A DNA stretch of 64,000 bases. Origin: Hesseltinella vesiculosa (lineage: Eukaryota; Mucoromycota; Mucoromycetes; Mucorales; Cunninghamellaceae). The position numbers and the translations under genes are program-made. Shown here piece after piece: positions 40,627 to 52,299 of this stretch; within the stretch, counting starts at the first letter, position 1; the number at the start of each line of letters is the position of its first letter. The notes beneath the pieces were generated by a model. It was not told the DNA's origin. It saw only the letters and a program-made list of their open reading frames with translations, and made no database searches. The stretch lies in assembly GCA_002104935.1 (NCBI GenBank), contig MCGT01000044.1, forward strand, positions 115,815-179,814. Direction: 5' to 3'.

Positions 40627-43053
40627 TCAAGACTTGGAGATTGTAAACTTGTTCCCAATGGCATTGAAAAACCGCTTGTCGGCTCTTCTTTGTTGTTGTA
40701 CGTCTCGAGCGGGAGAGCCAGTTAAAGATGCAGTCGTGCCATAAACTGAAAAACTTGACATGCTGAAGGAGTCATCATCTGGAGCGATGGATGGACTTTG
40801 CATTGGATTCGCAGGTAGGTAACCTATTGATTCGTGCAATGAAGTTGATGGGGCTATTTGATTGACGCTATCAGCCCCGTTTCTAATGTTCATTGTTGCC
40901 AATCTTGTCGATCCATAATAATTCAGTGCAGTGGAAGGGCGACTTGGTATTGGACTGATTGTACTCGATACAAATGGGTGGCGATTTTGCGATGGGATCG
41001 ATTGGAGGCGGTCCACGCTTAATGATGGGGATACCGGGTTGTACTGCATACGACTTGTTACGGAAATAGATGTTGGGGTGTGGGGAGGCATAGTATGAGA
41101 GGACAGGACGGATTCATTCTCCCATTTGTCTTCCCTGTGATGAGAGGAGGCACTTTCTTGGTTTTCCATTTGGGAAGAAAACCGCAGACTTTGAACTTCA
41201 GCTTGATGTTGAATCATTTTTTTGGCAGCGATCATTAGCTTGAGAGCCCGGATTTGCAGACTGATCTGGTGAGATAGCGCCGCCGTTTCAAATATAAGGG
41301 GTGCAGTAGACATATTGAGCATTTGATGGAGCGCATGCCGGGACAGAGATACAAGGCGCGGAAGGCTATACATATCCCCAAGGAGAAGAAGTTGTGAAAG
41401 AATATGTGGTTGATATTGCTGTGCTGTAAGCAAGCTGTCGGTATAAAGGAACTGCAAGAATGCCACAACCACTGGGTATGGGTAAGGGAATACCATGCTC
41501 TGTGCTACATGCTTGGAATGAATTGTGTGCGGTTTCCCAGTAGGCACATTAAGAGTATTGTCTTCTTGGATATCTTGTAGGACCAGCTCATCTGATATAT
41601 ATTGATCAGCGTTACGAGCCTCATCCAATATTTTAGCAAAATATGGCCACCGGTAGCGTATCACTGCTGAGTTGACTGGTATTTCTTGGTTTTCCCTTGT
41701 AAGAATGTAGAAATCTGCAATAGAAGGCTCATCCAGTAGACGTAGACCCATTTCCTGAGCCAACTGGGCACAATTTGATGGGGGATGCTGATAGATACCA
41801 AAAGATTCCAGATCGACCATGGCAAGATGGTCAAAGTTGATTTGCCGATGGTTGTAATCCTCCAGTAAATTACGACTGCTGTTACCAAAGACAAGGTAGC
41901 GATTCTGTTTGGCGTATAGAATGCCTCTATTCCATGAGCCTTGAGTAAAAATGGAACCCGTATCTACACGTGTCCATGTGAGCGTCGCTGTGTTTAGACC
42001 CCAAATCGAGTATGACTGAGACTGTGGAGAAAGATAGGTACCAGCAATGACGATGTGTTGTCCTATGCAATCACCAGTCGGGAATCGCAATCCAGGAGGC
42101 ATTATGCTTCCTGTCATCATATGCGATATGTCATCAATGGAAAGGTGATGATTTCGTTTACCAATGGGTGCGTCGTCCACAGTGGAATGTGTCGCTTCGG
42201 TAATGATTTTTAAATCACGATTTACATTGGCAAAATTGTGATTACTGTATAAGAAAATCGGTCCAGGTTTATCAGCAAGTAACTGAGCTTCGGAAGACAG
42301 TCCAGACAAATGAAGCACCTCTTGGTCCAAGTCGCCAACATTCGGATCTCCCCCAACTTCATGCCCCATGTTGGCAGGTAATGCTGTACCAGAAGGAGTT
42401 GCAACTGCAACCGAGCGATAAGCCCCAACATGCTGTTCAAAGGTGGTCGCTTTGACCCACTCTAAAGACTCCAAATCCAAGACATTGCTTTCAGAAAGAT
42501 ATCCATTGTTCATATCCTGTCCACCAACCACAAGAAGCTGGCCGGCTGATATCGTTGCCAGGTGTGCATATCGAGGTCGCGGTGCGAATAGCGAAGGCTG
42601 AATTGCTGGCTGCTTCCACGTCATGGTGTTGATATTAAAAATTGCAACATCATCCAATACACACAATCCATCAGCCGATTGCCTCGAATATCCCATTCCC
42701 CCAAATACAACTAAGAGGCGTCCATAAACGTTGACAGAGTGAAAGTAACGAGGCTTGGGCGCTTTTTCTGAATCAGGTGGTGGGATGTGTCGAGACCATA
42801 CAAGAGACTTTAGATCAAGTACATAAAGATGGTTTGTCATTTTGCGAGAAGTCACCAAACGACCAGCAAACACGAACACTTGATCACCAACGACAGATAT
42901 CGAAGACCCGACTAAAGGTGGTGGAATATCACCTTTTGTTGAATGCGTTTGAGTAACAATTCCTGAGATTGATTGCATTAGGCAGTATATACTAAATGCA
43001 GCAGATGAGAGAAGGTGGAAGAGAGGAGCACTATGGAGATCAATACCGTTCAT
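40627..43053 (-). CDS. Kelch-repeat and BTB-domain protein
   Basis: Single-exon, 808 residues, unusual here because nearly all neighbours are split. Kelch repeats fill about residues 45-420 (GSSISVVGDQVFVFAGRL, PKPRYFHSVNVYGRLLVVFGG, APRPRYAHLATISAGQLLVVGGQD). A BTB/POZ-like fold follows at roughly 440-600 (FYILTRENQEIPVNSAVIRYRWPYFAKIL ... FPYPYPVVVAFLQFLYTDSL), then a serine-rich tail. Kelch-before-BTB order is that of LZTR1 and fungal Ral2-like proteins, which act as CUL3 adaptors or in Ras signalling; a precise role is not claimed. The start lies 95 bases from the start of the divergent ribosome recycling factor gene. Confidence 0.85.
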   Translation of the reverse strand: MNGIDLHSAPLFHLLSSAAFSIYCLMQSISGIVTQTHSTKGDIPPPLVGSSISVVGDQVFVFAGRLVTSRKMTNHLYVLDLKSLVWSRHIPPPDSEKAPKPRYFHSVNVYGRLLVVFGGMGYSRQSADGLCVLDDVAIFNINTMTWKQPAIQPSLFAPRPRYAHLATISAGQLLVVGGQDMNNGYLSESNVLDLESLEWVKATTFEQHVGAYRSVAVATPSGTALPANMGHEVGGDPNVGDLDQEVLHLSGLSSEAQLLADKPGPIFLYSNHNFANVNRDLKIITEATHSTVDDAPIGKRNHHLSIDDISHMMTGSIMPPGLRFPTGDCIGQHIVIAGTYLSPQSQSYSIWGLNTATLTWTRVDTGSIFTQGSWNRGILYAKQNRYLVFGNSSRNLLEDYNHRQINFDHLAMVDLESFGIYQHPPSNCAQLAQEMGLRLLDEPSIADFYILTRENQEIPVNSAVIRYRWPYFAKILDEARNADQYISDELVLQDIQEDNTLNVPTGKPHTIHSKHVAQSMVFPYPYPVVVAFLQFLYTDSLLTAQQYQPHILSQLLLLGDMYSLPRLVSLSRHALHQMLNMSTAPLIFETAALSHQISLQIRALKLMIAAKKMIQHQAEVQSLRFSSQMENQESASSHHREDKWENESVLSSHTMPPHTPTSISVTSRMQYNPVSPSLSVDRLQSIPSQNRHPFVSSTISPIPSRPSTALNYYGSTRLATMNIRNGADSVNQIAPSTSLHESIGYLPANPMQSPSIAPDDDSFSMSSFSVYGTTASLTGSPARDVQQQRRADKRFFNAIGNKFTISKS

Positions 43054-43148
43054 TTTTTAGCTTGCTCCAGGTCGCACAAACAAAAATTACTTTTTTTTTG
43101 CGCACAAAAGATCGGCAGTCAAAAAAAAAGGAAACCGCTTTGTTCAAC
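43054..43148. promoter_or_regulatory. Compact bidirectional promoter
   Basis: Only 95 bases separate the start codons of the kelch-BTB gene (minus) and the mitochondrial ribosome recycling factor gene (plus). Both transcripts must start here or inside the other gene. Poly(T) and poly(A) runs lie at 43091-43099 and 43120-43128; no TATA box is seen. Confidence 0.5.
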
Positions 43149-44057
43149 ATGTTCAAGCTTTTAGTTGGAAGACAACCCATATTCTCTGTACAAGGCCAGC
43201 ATCTTGCGACAGCACGGCATTATGCAAAAAAAACTGGAAAGAAAAAAGGAACTGGTGGCGATCAATCTGCCAAAGAAGAATCATTGCCGTTGTTCAATGA
43301 GCAAGCTCTTGAAGATAGATTCACCAATGTAACAAAAGCTTTCCAGGATCAACTTGGATCCATTCAAATTGGCCGAGCTAATCCAGGTATGCAAGCGCTT
43401 GATTTGTAATTCTTCATTTGCATTTATATTTATTTGTGACTGCAGCCCTCCTTGATTCTATCCGGATCCCAATCGATGGTGTTACATTCTCATTGCACGA
43501 TCTTGCTCAAGTCGCCATAAGAGATCCCCAAACTCTTTTGGTAACTGTTCATGATCCTGAGGTATGAACTTATTTGTCTATAATCAATCATTATGACTGA
43601 GCCTGTTCGTTATAGTTTCAAAAAATTGTGGACAAGAGCATTCGCGATGCTGGGCTAAACTTGAACCCAATTAATGAGAACAAGAACATTCGGATCCCAA
43701 TCCTTAAGTATGTATATTTTACTTTGTACAACTCGGTACATATTGAATACTAATCAGGTGGCTTTAGACCAACAAAAGAATCTAGGGAAAAGCTTGTAAA
43801 ATTAGCAACGACAACAGCTGAGCAAATGAGATCCAGGATTCGTCTTGTTCGACAAGACGGTATGAAGCAATTGAAATCAGATGCGAAGACACAATCCAAG
43901 GATGAAATCAAGAAGCTGGAAAAATCGGCAAGAAAAGGAAACCGATTTATAATTTGTGTAGCTAATAAGCCAATTTCCCTAGGTGCAAGCTTTGACTGAC
44001 AAACACAACAAAGAAATTGACGCTTTACTGAACAAAAAACTCAATGATTTGATTTGA
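43149..44057 (+). CDS. RRF1: Mitochondrial ribosome recycling factor
   Basis: Splits post-termination mitochondrial ribosomes together with EF-G2. A basic transit-like N-terminus (MFKLLVGRQPIFSVQGQH...ARHYAKKTGKKKG) precedes the RRF fold: FQDQLGSIQIGRANPALLDSIRIPIDGV, TLLVTVHDPEFQKIVDKSIRDAGLNLNP, NIRIPILKPTKESREKLVKLA, and the C-terminal helix VQALTDKHNKEIDALLNKK. Introns lie near 43386-43444, 43563-43615, 43709-43767 and 43928-43982. The last uses a GC donor (TCG|GCAAGA): it joins KLEKS to VQALTDKHNKE as the family requires, and no GT donor nearby does. The first ATG after the divergent promoter is chosen as start. Confidence 0.9.
43928..43982 (+). other. GC-AG intron in the ribosome recycling factor gene
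   Basis: Donor GCAAGA after a TCG codon and acceptor CCCTAG before GTG restore the conserved C-terminal helix. The intron is 55 nt, the local norm. Reading through without splicing would end at a TGA shortly after the acceptor. Confidence 0.8.
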
Positions 44058-44162
44058 TTTGATTGATTGGCGCGCAGGATAATTTTTTAGCAGGCAAAAG
44101 AACCCAATTAACAGGCAAAATAAATTTCATTGCACACAAACCAGGTCCCCAACCACGCAAAC

Positions 44163-44914
44163 CAGATCAAGTGCACGCAAACCTTTTTTTTTTATTAAAA
44201 AACGAGGGGAAGCTAGGGCATCTCCACCGGCCATAAAAGGAAAGAGAGGTCCTGACCCACCTTTGGCAATCGCTTGGGGTCACCAGTAGCGCAGCCTCGC
44301 GGATTCTGGGAGCCAGAGAGTCTTGATCGTCCAAGGGAGACTGGCGCACAGCTGCCTTGATTTTAGCCCAACACTCCTCGATGGAGTTGAGGAATGGGCT
44401 GTAGGGTGGCAAAAACATCGGCTTAAAGCCACGGTTCTTGATCACAGCCTTGACGTTGTTTTTGGTGTGGATGGTGGCATTGTCCATGATGATGTATCTT
44501 CCACTGATACCATCGTTTTCCAGGCAACTTAGGACATTATCGATGAAGGCCAAAAAGTCTTCCGTTCTTATACCAGCTTTTGCCTTCATTTTTTTCCCGT
44601 TCTTGTCATAGGTCGTAGTCGTTGTTGGCTTGCGCAAAATAAGGTTGACAATTCCAAGCTCGCAAATGGCTCCCAGAATGGTAATATTTGGTCCTTTTTG
44701 ATGCAGGCACTTCCACCTTGGAGTTGCTTAACCAAAACCATGGTGGAGGTGGAGGTGGAGGTTGAAGCCTGCTGCATCCAAAAAAGACGCAACTGTTGAG
44801 GAATTTGAAATCTTCGAGAGCATTCCATTCCAAATTTTTTACACGACGAAGCTGCCTGGTCCTTGGGGAGTTTCTTGCATCAGAAATAATCTGCACCTTT
44901 TTCAGAGTCAACAT
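44163..44914 (-). pseudogene. Broken DDE (Tc1/mariner-like) transposase
   Basis: The minus strand encodes most of the catalytic half of a DDE_3-type transposase: KAGIRTEDFLAFIDNVLSCL, then YIIMDNATIHTKNN (second aspartate), FLPPYSPFLNSIEECWAKIK (third acidic residue, Glu of EECWAK) and LAPRIREAALLVTPSDCQRW. The N-terminal half (CELGIVNLILRK region) is in another frame and interrupted near 44,640-44,900; a GGAGGT repeat at 44,735-44,760 may mark one damage site. The family cuts and pastes at TA sites. No clear terminal repeats were found, though CAGATCAAGTGC at 44163-44174 recurs beside the relic at 26.9 kb. Confidence 0.8.
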
Positions 44915-45611
44915 GCAGTGCTAGCGCAAATGATTTCGTAAACCAGACGCAGTGATTGTTATCACGATTTATGAAACAAAGCTCATGATCCTACATGCGT
45001 TTTCTTGCGAAAGCAAAATGACATCGATTTGATTGGTTGACGACATCATTAAAGCACTGTAAAAAAACACGCTAGCATGGCAGGGTTATCCGCTGGATCC
45101 ATGGAATCTAATTCCCTGATATTCTGTACTTTGGCTCCTGGATATCTGTAAGCGACCCAGATGAGGAGTGGTTGCCAAGGGTGAATCTGTCACACTGCGA
45201 GTCACACTGCGATACTCTAGTTCCCCTTCTTTTTTTTTTAAAGCTTTGCGTGAAATTGAGATCTGGTTTGCGTGGCTGGAGAATCAGACTCACGTGAACG
45301 GGAAATGCTAAAAATTTTATCCTGCGCGCCTCCCTCCTGAGCACAGGGTCGAGGTAGAAAAAATGATCAAAAATACCCTTCCGGACAATGATGTGCACGC
45401 ATGCCTCAAACGTTTTGCAGGATCTCCTTCACCGAAAATCCTGTAACCGAATGACGCTGCGGAAAGTTGCTCCTTGGAAAACTGCTCTACGTCATCCAAC
45501 GTCGGGGGTGGAGGGCACCTATTCCGGCTCATGAGTATTCGAAGTGGTTAAGTTCGGGTCGTTCAATTTAGCGTGGGAAGATTTTTCCAGTTTGAACCGA
45601 ACGAATTTTTT
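44915..45611. other. Intergenic region of possible transposon debris
   Basis: A 12-base unit (GTCACACTGCGA) occurs twice in tandem at about 45,187-45,210. Two overlapping minus-strand frames (45108-45398 and 45317-45532) have no family resemblance. The region probably contains decayed mobile DNA next to the transposase relic. Confidence 0.35.
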
Positions 45612-47233
45612 TTATTGCTTGAAAAGCTTGTTGAACTCGCGTCCAATGAGCATGCGTCTAATTTCACTGGTCCCAGCACCAATTTCATACAGCTTTGCAT
45701 CGCGCAAAATGCGACCAGTTGGGTAATCGTTCGTGTACCCATTGCCACCAAGACATTGAATGGCATCCAACGCAACTTCGGTGGCACGTTCAGCGGAATA
45801 GAGAATGGCGCCAGCACAATCCTTGTTGCTAACTTTACCGTTATCGCAAGCACGACCAACAGCATAAACATAAGCACGAGAAGCATTGAGCTTGGTGTAC
45901 ATATCCGCCAACTTCCCTTGGATGAGCTGTTTGTTCAAAAAAAAAAAAAAACTCAGCCTTGTCGCTCTCATTTCTGTTCGACAAAGTAAAGCTCTACCTC
46001 GAATTCACCAATTGGTTGTCCAAATTGTTTTCGTTCGTGGACATAAGGAACCACAACATCCAAGGCAGCTTGCATCAGGCCAAGAGGGCCACCAGAAAGC
46101 ACAAGTCGTTCGAGGTCCAGGCCACTCATCAGCACGTACACACCTTTGCCTTCCCCTCCAAGGACATTTTCAGCAGGAATTTCGCAGTTCTCAAAGATCA
46201 GTTCACAAGTGTTGGAACCGCGCATGCCCAATTTGTCGAGTTTTTGAGCAGTTGAGAATCCTTTGAATGACTATATAGACATAGTTAGGGTCACTTATTT
46301 AACCAGTCAAGCTTTCGTTTCCACTTACCTTCTCCACCAGGAAAGCAGTGATACCTTTAGGCCCTGCCTTGGGGTCGGTTTTGGCATACACAACAAGCAC
46401 ATCAGCGTCAGGACCATTGGTAATCCAAAACCTGGGGTTTTCAGAAGACAGTCAGCAAGGAAATGTGAACGGACACTTTTTTTTTTACTTGTTGCCATTC
46501 AAAATGTAGCGGTCGCCCTTCTTCTCAGCTCGGAGCTTCATGCTGACAACATCGGACCCAGAACCAGGTTCAGACATGGCGAGGGCACCGACATGGTCAC
46601 CGCTAATAAGCTACAAAAGTCATGAGATATGAAAAGCGAAATGGTTTAAAACAATTGGCACTGACCGACTCACTTACCTTGGGCAAATACTTTTGTTTTT
46701 GCTCCTCATTCCCGTTGCGAACAATTTGGTTGACGCACAAGTTAGAGTGAGCACCGTAGCTGAGAGCCACAGAGCCGCTGGCGCGAGAAATTTCCTCCAT
46801 GACAAAGGTATGCTCCAAGTACCCCAGACCGAGACCACCATATTCTTGAGGGGCAGTGACGCCGAGTAAGCCCATGTTACCAAATTTCTTCCACATGTCC
46901 ATAGGGAAACTGTTGCTTTTGTCGATATCTGCAGCACGTGGGGAAAGTTCACCTTCGACAAAGTTATGCACAGCTTCTCGAAGCTAAAATGAGCGAATAG
47001 ATTAGTTCACGATTTTTAATAGCTTGGATAAATAGGATAATACCTCTTCTTGGTCAGAAGTTAAGTTGGCAACAGCTGCATTATATGTAGCTGTGGTGGC
47101 CATGTGCTTGTGATGATATTTGATGCCCTTGGACACACGCTAAAAACAAAACGAAAATGCGAATTATCATATGCCATTCGGTATTGTTATTATGTAAGCA
47201 ACTTACAGTAACACGTTGCAATGCTTTAAACAT
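45612..47233 (-). CDS. Isovaleryl-CoA dehydrogenase
   Basis: Mitochondrial flavoenzyme of leucine breakdown that oxidises isovaleryl-CoA to 3-methylcrotonyl-CoA and passes electrons to ETF. The first exon MFKALQRVT and the next ([20 protein letters not shown]) form a transit-like leader. The acyl-CoA dehydrogenase core follows: [39 protein letters not shown] (flavin and substrate contact), [60 protein letters not shown] and [44 protein letters not shown]. The catalytic Glu of the [11 protein letters not shown] segment, at the position specific to isovaleryl-CoA dehydrogenases, is consistent with this call over short-chain relatives. Seven or so introns; stop directly after KLFKQ. Confidence 0.92.
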
Positions 47234-47424
47234 GATGGATTCAGGAACAAGGTGTTAGAAAGTAGGAAAGAAAGAAATAGAATAAAAATATTTTTTTTTG
47301 GAAAGGCAGTCAATCGCTGGTTTTCCCACGATCTGTAAGGGAGTCGGATTTCGAGGATTTTTCGTAACACTTGATTGATTGATATTTATTGGTCCAAATC
47401 GGGTGTCATGTCATTGCTCAAATC

Positions 47425-50400
47425 TTATTTAACTGCTGATCTGACATAAAAGAGATTGTAAGCAGCACGGCTCTACAAATAAAAATATTTTGCTTTGTGA
47501 AAAGAATTAAAAGGTGATAATGGCAAGTACCTTCACTTTGGATTCATCACACACTGAAAATCGGGTATCATCAAAATTGTGCCATTCACCACGATATCCA
47601 TTGCGAACACAAGCAGTGTCTGAAAAGAGATATGGTTAGAAAGTGTGAACAGAGTGCTAGAATTAAATTAACTGACAGTGACCACCTGTTAAAGACCCAA
47701 AATGATTCTAGAGGTATAAGACACATAAATATAAATATTGAATTTGCTTTTGCTCTGTCTTACCGATACAGCGTATAGATCATAATTATTTGTCACTTGG
47801 CTATTTGGGGGAGTCATGGTCTTCGGTATGTAGCGAGAGAGGTCAAGATTCCTGAATGTTCGTGACAAAGAATAAAAAGGGGGGAATGAACATTCTATTT
47901 CAGGTTCTGATGCCTTACTTTGTAGGAAAGTCAACAACTGTCTCCAACTTGTTTCGAAAAGGGCCGTCCAATGAGAACCGCTTCAAATGGATCAGTAAAA
48001 CATCCGGTAGGCGTGAAAGGGTCAACGTCTTCGTTGTTTTTCGCAGTTTTTTGCAATTGGGACAATGCCTAAAAAAATCGAAAAAATCAGGGCGAAATAA
48101 AAAATTAAAAATAAAATTACCAGGAGTCAGCTTTGTCGAGAACTTCATCCTTTACAAAGTAATCCAGACATTGATACAAAGAAACAGAGCTGGATAGCTT
48201 GTGTTTTTTAGTCGGGATGGGAAGAGAGAGCGACATAAATGTGTTGTACGTTGTGGAGGTTGTCTTGCAGGTAAGGCAGGTTAGCCGACTGCGGTACTGT
48301 CCTTGAAATAGGCTAATGACAACACTGGCATTATTCTGAAGATACTTTTCCCAGGCAAGTGCAGAAGCCTCCATATCTGGTAATTTTTCAAATTTGGATT
48401 CTTCCTCAGGGTCCTCCATTGAAGGTGGTGATGTCGATAAGCTCGTGTTCAAGTCTTCATGCAAACCGTCCAATAAAAAATTCAAAAATTCCTGGGAATC
48501 TTGTTGTTCTGTTCCAGAATACTGAGGTGCAAATCGAACCAATGCTTCCTGAGGTGTAATGAGGAAAACGATTACGTAAAGAACTCAGCAGAGATAACAA
48601 AAGCCAGAAAGAAGAGATATCTTACTCTGAATGTGACAGGCGAAATGAAATTGTAGCTTTCGCTCCACATGACTTGTAACAATTCAGCAAAGCTGTCAGC
48701 CAAGACACCACCGGTCCCAAGTGGATTTTGTTTGCTGATGTGATGCTTATATGTGCCAGCTTCAAGAAGAAAATTAAAAAAAGTTTGCGACGCCTAATTC
48801 ATGCCGAAACTGTTACTTACAAATGAAATATCTTGCAAAAGGAATCGTTCCGCTCAAACATTGGATAATAGAATTCATATAGCAAGTGTTGCCAAGGTTT
48901 TTCAGTCCTGTTGTACCAATTAAAACACCACCAAGCTGAGAGAATGAGCTATTCGACACTGGAGCGACCCTGCCATCAGTATCAGTACTAGTGGACTGTC
49001 TTGAAATCGTTATAGCTAAAGAGCTATCTGGATACTTTGGTGTCACGTTGGTATTGTTAGATACTGTCAACGGGGGAGGCTGAGGAGTGCTAGCTTTCGG
49101 TGACGATGGCAATTTAGGTAACGGTCTAGTTGGCTTTGCTGGGATCGGTGGAACATCATAAAACTTGCTGGAAGTTGTTGTAAATCCGTGAAACGGGTTG
49201 TCAATGAATGTGTTTCTCCTCTGCGGTAGATTCATCGGCTTCCCTTCAATACGATCAGTAGAGACCTGGCGATGGTCGAGGGCTGGCGTAGGTTTGATTG
49301 CTGGGGCGTCACCATAATATGACCGGGAGTAATAAGCATGACTCATGTGTCCACCCATGGATTGAAATCGCTGCTCACGTTGATTTTGATTAAACTAAGC
49401 CGACATTATAGTAAAATTAGTAGATATTTCAGAAACTACATGCCACGTTACATAGTCGTAAAGCGAGTGGTTAAACAAGGGCGAAATTGATTCAAAAGCA
49501 TCCTTGGAAGAGCCAGGCAAGTGTTGGGCAGTGACGTGGGCCCTGTCAGCTGTGCTTGAAGTAATCAGCTTATTACTGCTAAAGCTGTACACGCCTCGAT
49601 GTCCAATGGCGTCAACCCAAGCTTGAAAGCCTCCAAGCAGTATCATTGGCGGACGACGTAGCTTTTTAGAGTATTCCATATCAAATACTCCTGCCTTCAA
49701 TTGTCGAATAGGTGTTGACAGGGCATTCATTGATACCGTTATTTGATCATATATTACGACCAAGTCGAATTGGTGACGTTGGCAAAATAACTGCTGTTCC
49801 GCCTCAGGATTAAGAACTAGCGAATCTTGGATTTTTTGAGACGTTACTCTATGAAGCGGAAGTTGGTATTTCTTAAAAAACCATAAATCTACAACTAAAC
49901 CATTACCCTTCGCGAAGGACAAGAGGTTCAATTTGCACGATCCACTTATGTTTGATACACGCTTGACTGAACATGTCACGAGGCCGGGCATCCAACAACA
50001 AAACGCTTGGCGGATTGTCTTTTCGAATAAGCCAGCTGGCCAACTCATGTGGCTCGACTCCCAATTGCTCCGGAAAGACGTAGTTGGAGAGGGGAGGAAG
50101 CTGGATACCAGGAGTTTGTCGACCATCCTTCGTGGAACCATCCAACCTGGCATCATAGCTCACGCTTAAGTCTTTTCTAGGCTGCTTTGAGAATTTCCAA
50201 CCTTGTTCTTGTCGAGAGGTTTTGCTAGGTGCATGTTGCTCGGATGTTTTGATCTTGTTAGACGGAAGGTGAGTTGGCACAGGAGGGAGCTCATTTAAAG
50301 TAGAAATATCCGGAAATCTGTCCAGTATCATTTGTAAATCGTGATCTGTAGTTTCCAGTCCTGAGGAATTCGGCGGAAATACTTCATCAGTCTTCAAGGA

Positions 50401-50891
50401 CCGAATTTGTAACTGACATCGGATATCCTCTAGAATGGTCAGTATCTCGTTGCTTGTGCGCTAAAATATCATAAAAGAAAGAAATTAATGCTACCAAAAC
50501 CATGCATCTTGAACTACCTTTCGAAGATTCATGTAAAAAGGATCCTTTAAAATGGAGGTGAAATCAGCATGTCGTCCTATATATTCTAACATGATGCTGT
50601 AGAAATTTATTATGAATAATGTCTACTTTTACAGAATTAGCCATATATACCTGCAGCCTTTGAGGTAATACACGTATGCATTTTCAAAATCCTCATGCTT
50701 CATTTCATCATCCCCCTAACAAAATAAAATGAAGCGTAAAATTGCATATTGATTTTACCTTCTTCTTCTTGTACCTTTTCATAGAGCCGATTTACAGTTG
50801 TTAACCATTGCCCTATGCTGTATTTACCAATATCAATGCCCTCAATCGCAGCGCGCTTATTCAAATCATTAAGCGAGTGCTTTTGTTCCAT
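47425..50891 (-). CDS. Rhodanese-USP deubiquitinase (Doa4/Ubp5/USP8-like)
   Basis: Multi-exon gene. The N-terminal helices ([37 protein letters not shown]) resemble the MIT-like/USP8 dimerisation region. A rhodanese-like domain follows ([26 protein letters not shown] ... FDLVVIYDQ ... [14 protein letters not shown]), then a P/S/T-rich linker and the USP catalytic core: Cys box [37 protein letters not shown], zinc finger CLTCKTTS...CPNCKK, and His box [23 protein letters not shown], split by an intron inside the HY. It ends [13 protein letters not shown]. Catalytic Cys, His and Asp are present. Yeast Doa4 removes ubiquitin from cargo at endosomes; the same order of rhodanese and USP suggests that role. 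Confidence 0.88.
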
Positions 50892-51044
50892 GTTTGCCTG
50901 TGAAAAAGGGTGGAAAAAAAAAAAGGGACGAAAATTTGTCTTTCGGAAACCAAAATCTCGTCTCCGCCCAATGAAAACGCAAGAGCTCCACTGTCAACAC
51001 GGGAAATGTAAAATGATGAGCCAATTAAAAACGTTGCAATAATG

Positions 51045-51850
51045 CTATACTAAAGTGAGAAAGCGCGAGTAATCCAACGTAGAGGGCACCAGCTCCGTTT
51101 TTGTTTCTGCTGTGTTGTCCATCTCACCCCCTTCCAGCTTTTGTGACGGGACGAAGAGATGTGACAAAGCGTCAGGTAAGACATTGGTAGCTCGAGGGAT
51201 GTAGGCTACGTCAAAGTCATATTGTAAGATTGTGTCAAGCCAGTTAACCATCATCATAGAATTTGCGATTTTCTGCGTGTGGAAGTACACGAGTGCGCGA
51301 TGGTATGTAAATAAGGTAAAGTGGCGTCCCCAGAGGAATTTGTGGAATTTGGTTAACGCAAACACGATACCGAGTAACTCTCTTTTTGTTGTAGAGTAAT
51401 TACGCTCGGACTTGTTTAGTACCCGAGCCATGAAGCGAAGGTATTTTATATCTTTTTTTTTTTGCAGCTCGACTAATTTTTTTCTTGCATCTCCTGAAGA
51501 AAAAGATGAAGGGTCCTTAGTTTTAATTTGGAATAGAACGGCTCCTATGCCATCATTCGAGGCGTCTGTGGCCACAAAAAATAGTAAACGATCATCAGGA
51601 GGGCTAATGAGAGAAGCATTCGTGAGAGCCTTTTTTAACTTGAAGAAACTCTCATTGCTTCCTTTCCCGTTTTAGGGATTGGCCAGCTATCGACGTTTGT
51701 CAATTTACGAGTATCGAGTTGGACACCTTGTTTTCCAACTTGGAACACGAGCATGACCAAGTTGTTGGTAAAAAAAGTTTTCCCAGACGTGGAGTGCTTC
51801 CTCGAGTCACTCGAGTTAGTGGTATTTTCAAGCAACCCCAAAATGGAGGA
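51045..51850 (-). pseudogene. Fragment of a Ty3/gypsy pol (RT end and RNase H)
   Basis: Minus-strand frames encode the end of reverse transcriptase (FTNNLVMLVFQVGKQGVQLD, SWPIPKTGKEAMR) and an RNase H domain (VATDASNDGIGAVLFQ, SERNYSTTKRELLGIVFAL, DVAYIPRATNVLPDALSHLF). A frame break lies near 51,580-51,640. RT motifs with YxDD, integrase and LTRs are absent. The sequence differs clearly from the intact element at 52.9-58.0 kb, so it is another lineage. Confidence 0.8.
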
Positions 51851-51989
51851 CTGTTGGGAACAATGCTACGCATCCTCCGTTGTGGAGAATGAAGCCAAGA
51901 AAAGTTGGTATATCCAAAACCTTTGAGCTAGGAATCTTCCTTGGTCAGAAGCAAAAAAGAAAATTGTGTCGGAATATATAAGTGAAATC

Positions 51990-52290
51990 AATCCCATCAA
52001 GCAGTTGCTTACTGTACATTGGAAATGCGCAAAAAAGAAACCCCCAAGGAGTTCATAGCACGTTTTTAAAAACAGATGGAGAAAGCCAAGGCAGAAGATT
52101 CGCCTTTCTTTGCAGACCAACTGTGCCAAGCGATCAGGAAGATACATCCTGATTATGCAAGGAGGCTCAACGATGGTGCAGCTATTTGGTTCGCAGCTGT
52201 CATGACAAACCCACAAGTTATAATGGATGGTTGGTCCAAATGACCATGGAGCAGCAACAGGCCCTCCTCAAAGACAAGGGCAAGCAATAA
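51990..52290 (+). pseudogene. Decayed gag-like fragment
   Basis: The plus strand reads a retroelement Gag-like stretch with internal stops (MRKKETPKEFIARF, stop, KQMEKAKAEDSPFFADQLCQ, IRKIHPDYARRLNDGAAIWF). The pattern of a helical capsid-like segment fits gag, but no zinc knuckle remains and the family is not certain. It abuts the truncated LINE fragment. Confidence 0.45.
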
Positions 52291-52299
52291 ATACGTCCA

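Noticed and set aside
44735..44765. GGAGGT tandem repeat as a coding repeat domain
   Set aside because: Short, inside a broken transposase frame and probably slippage damage.
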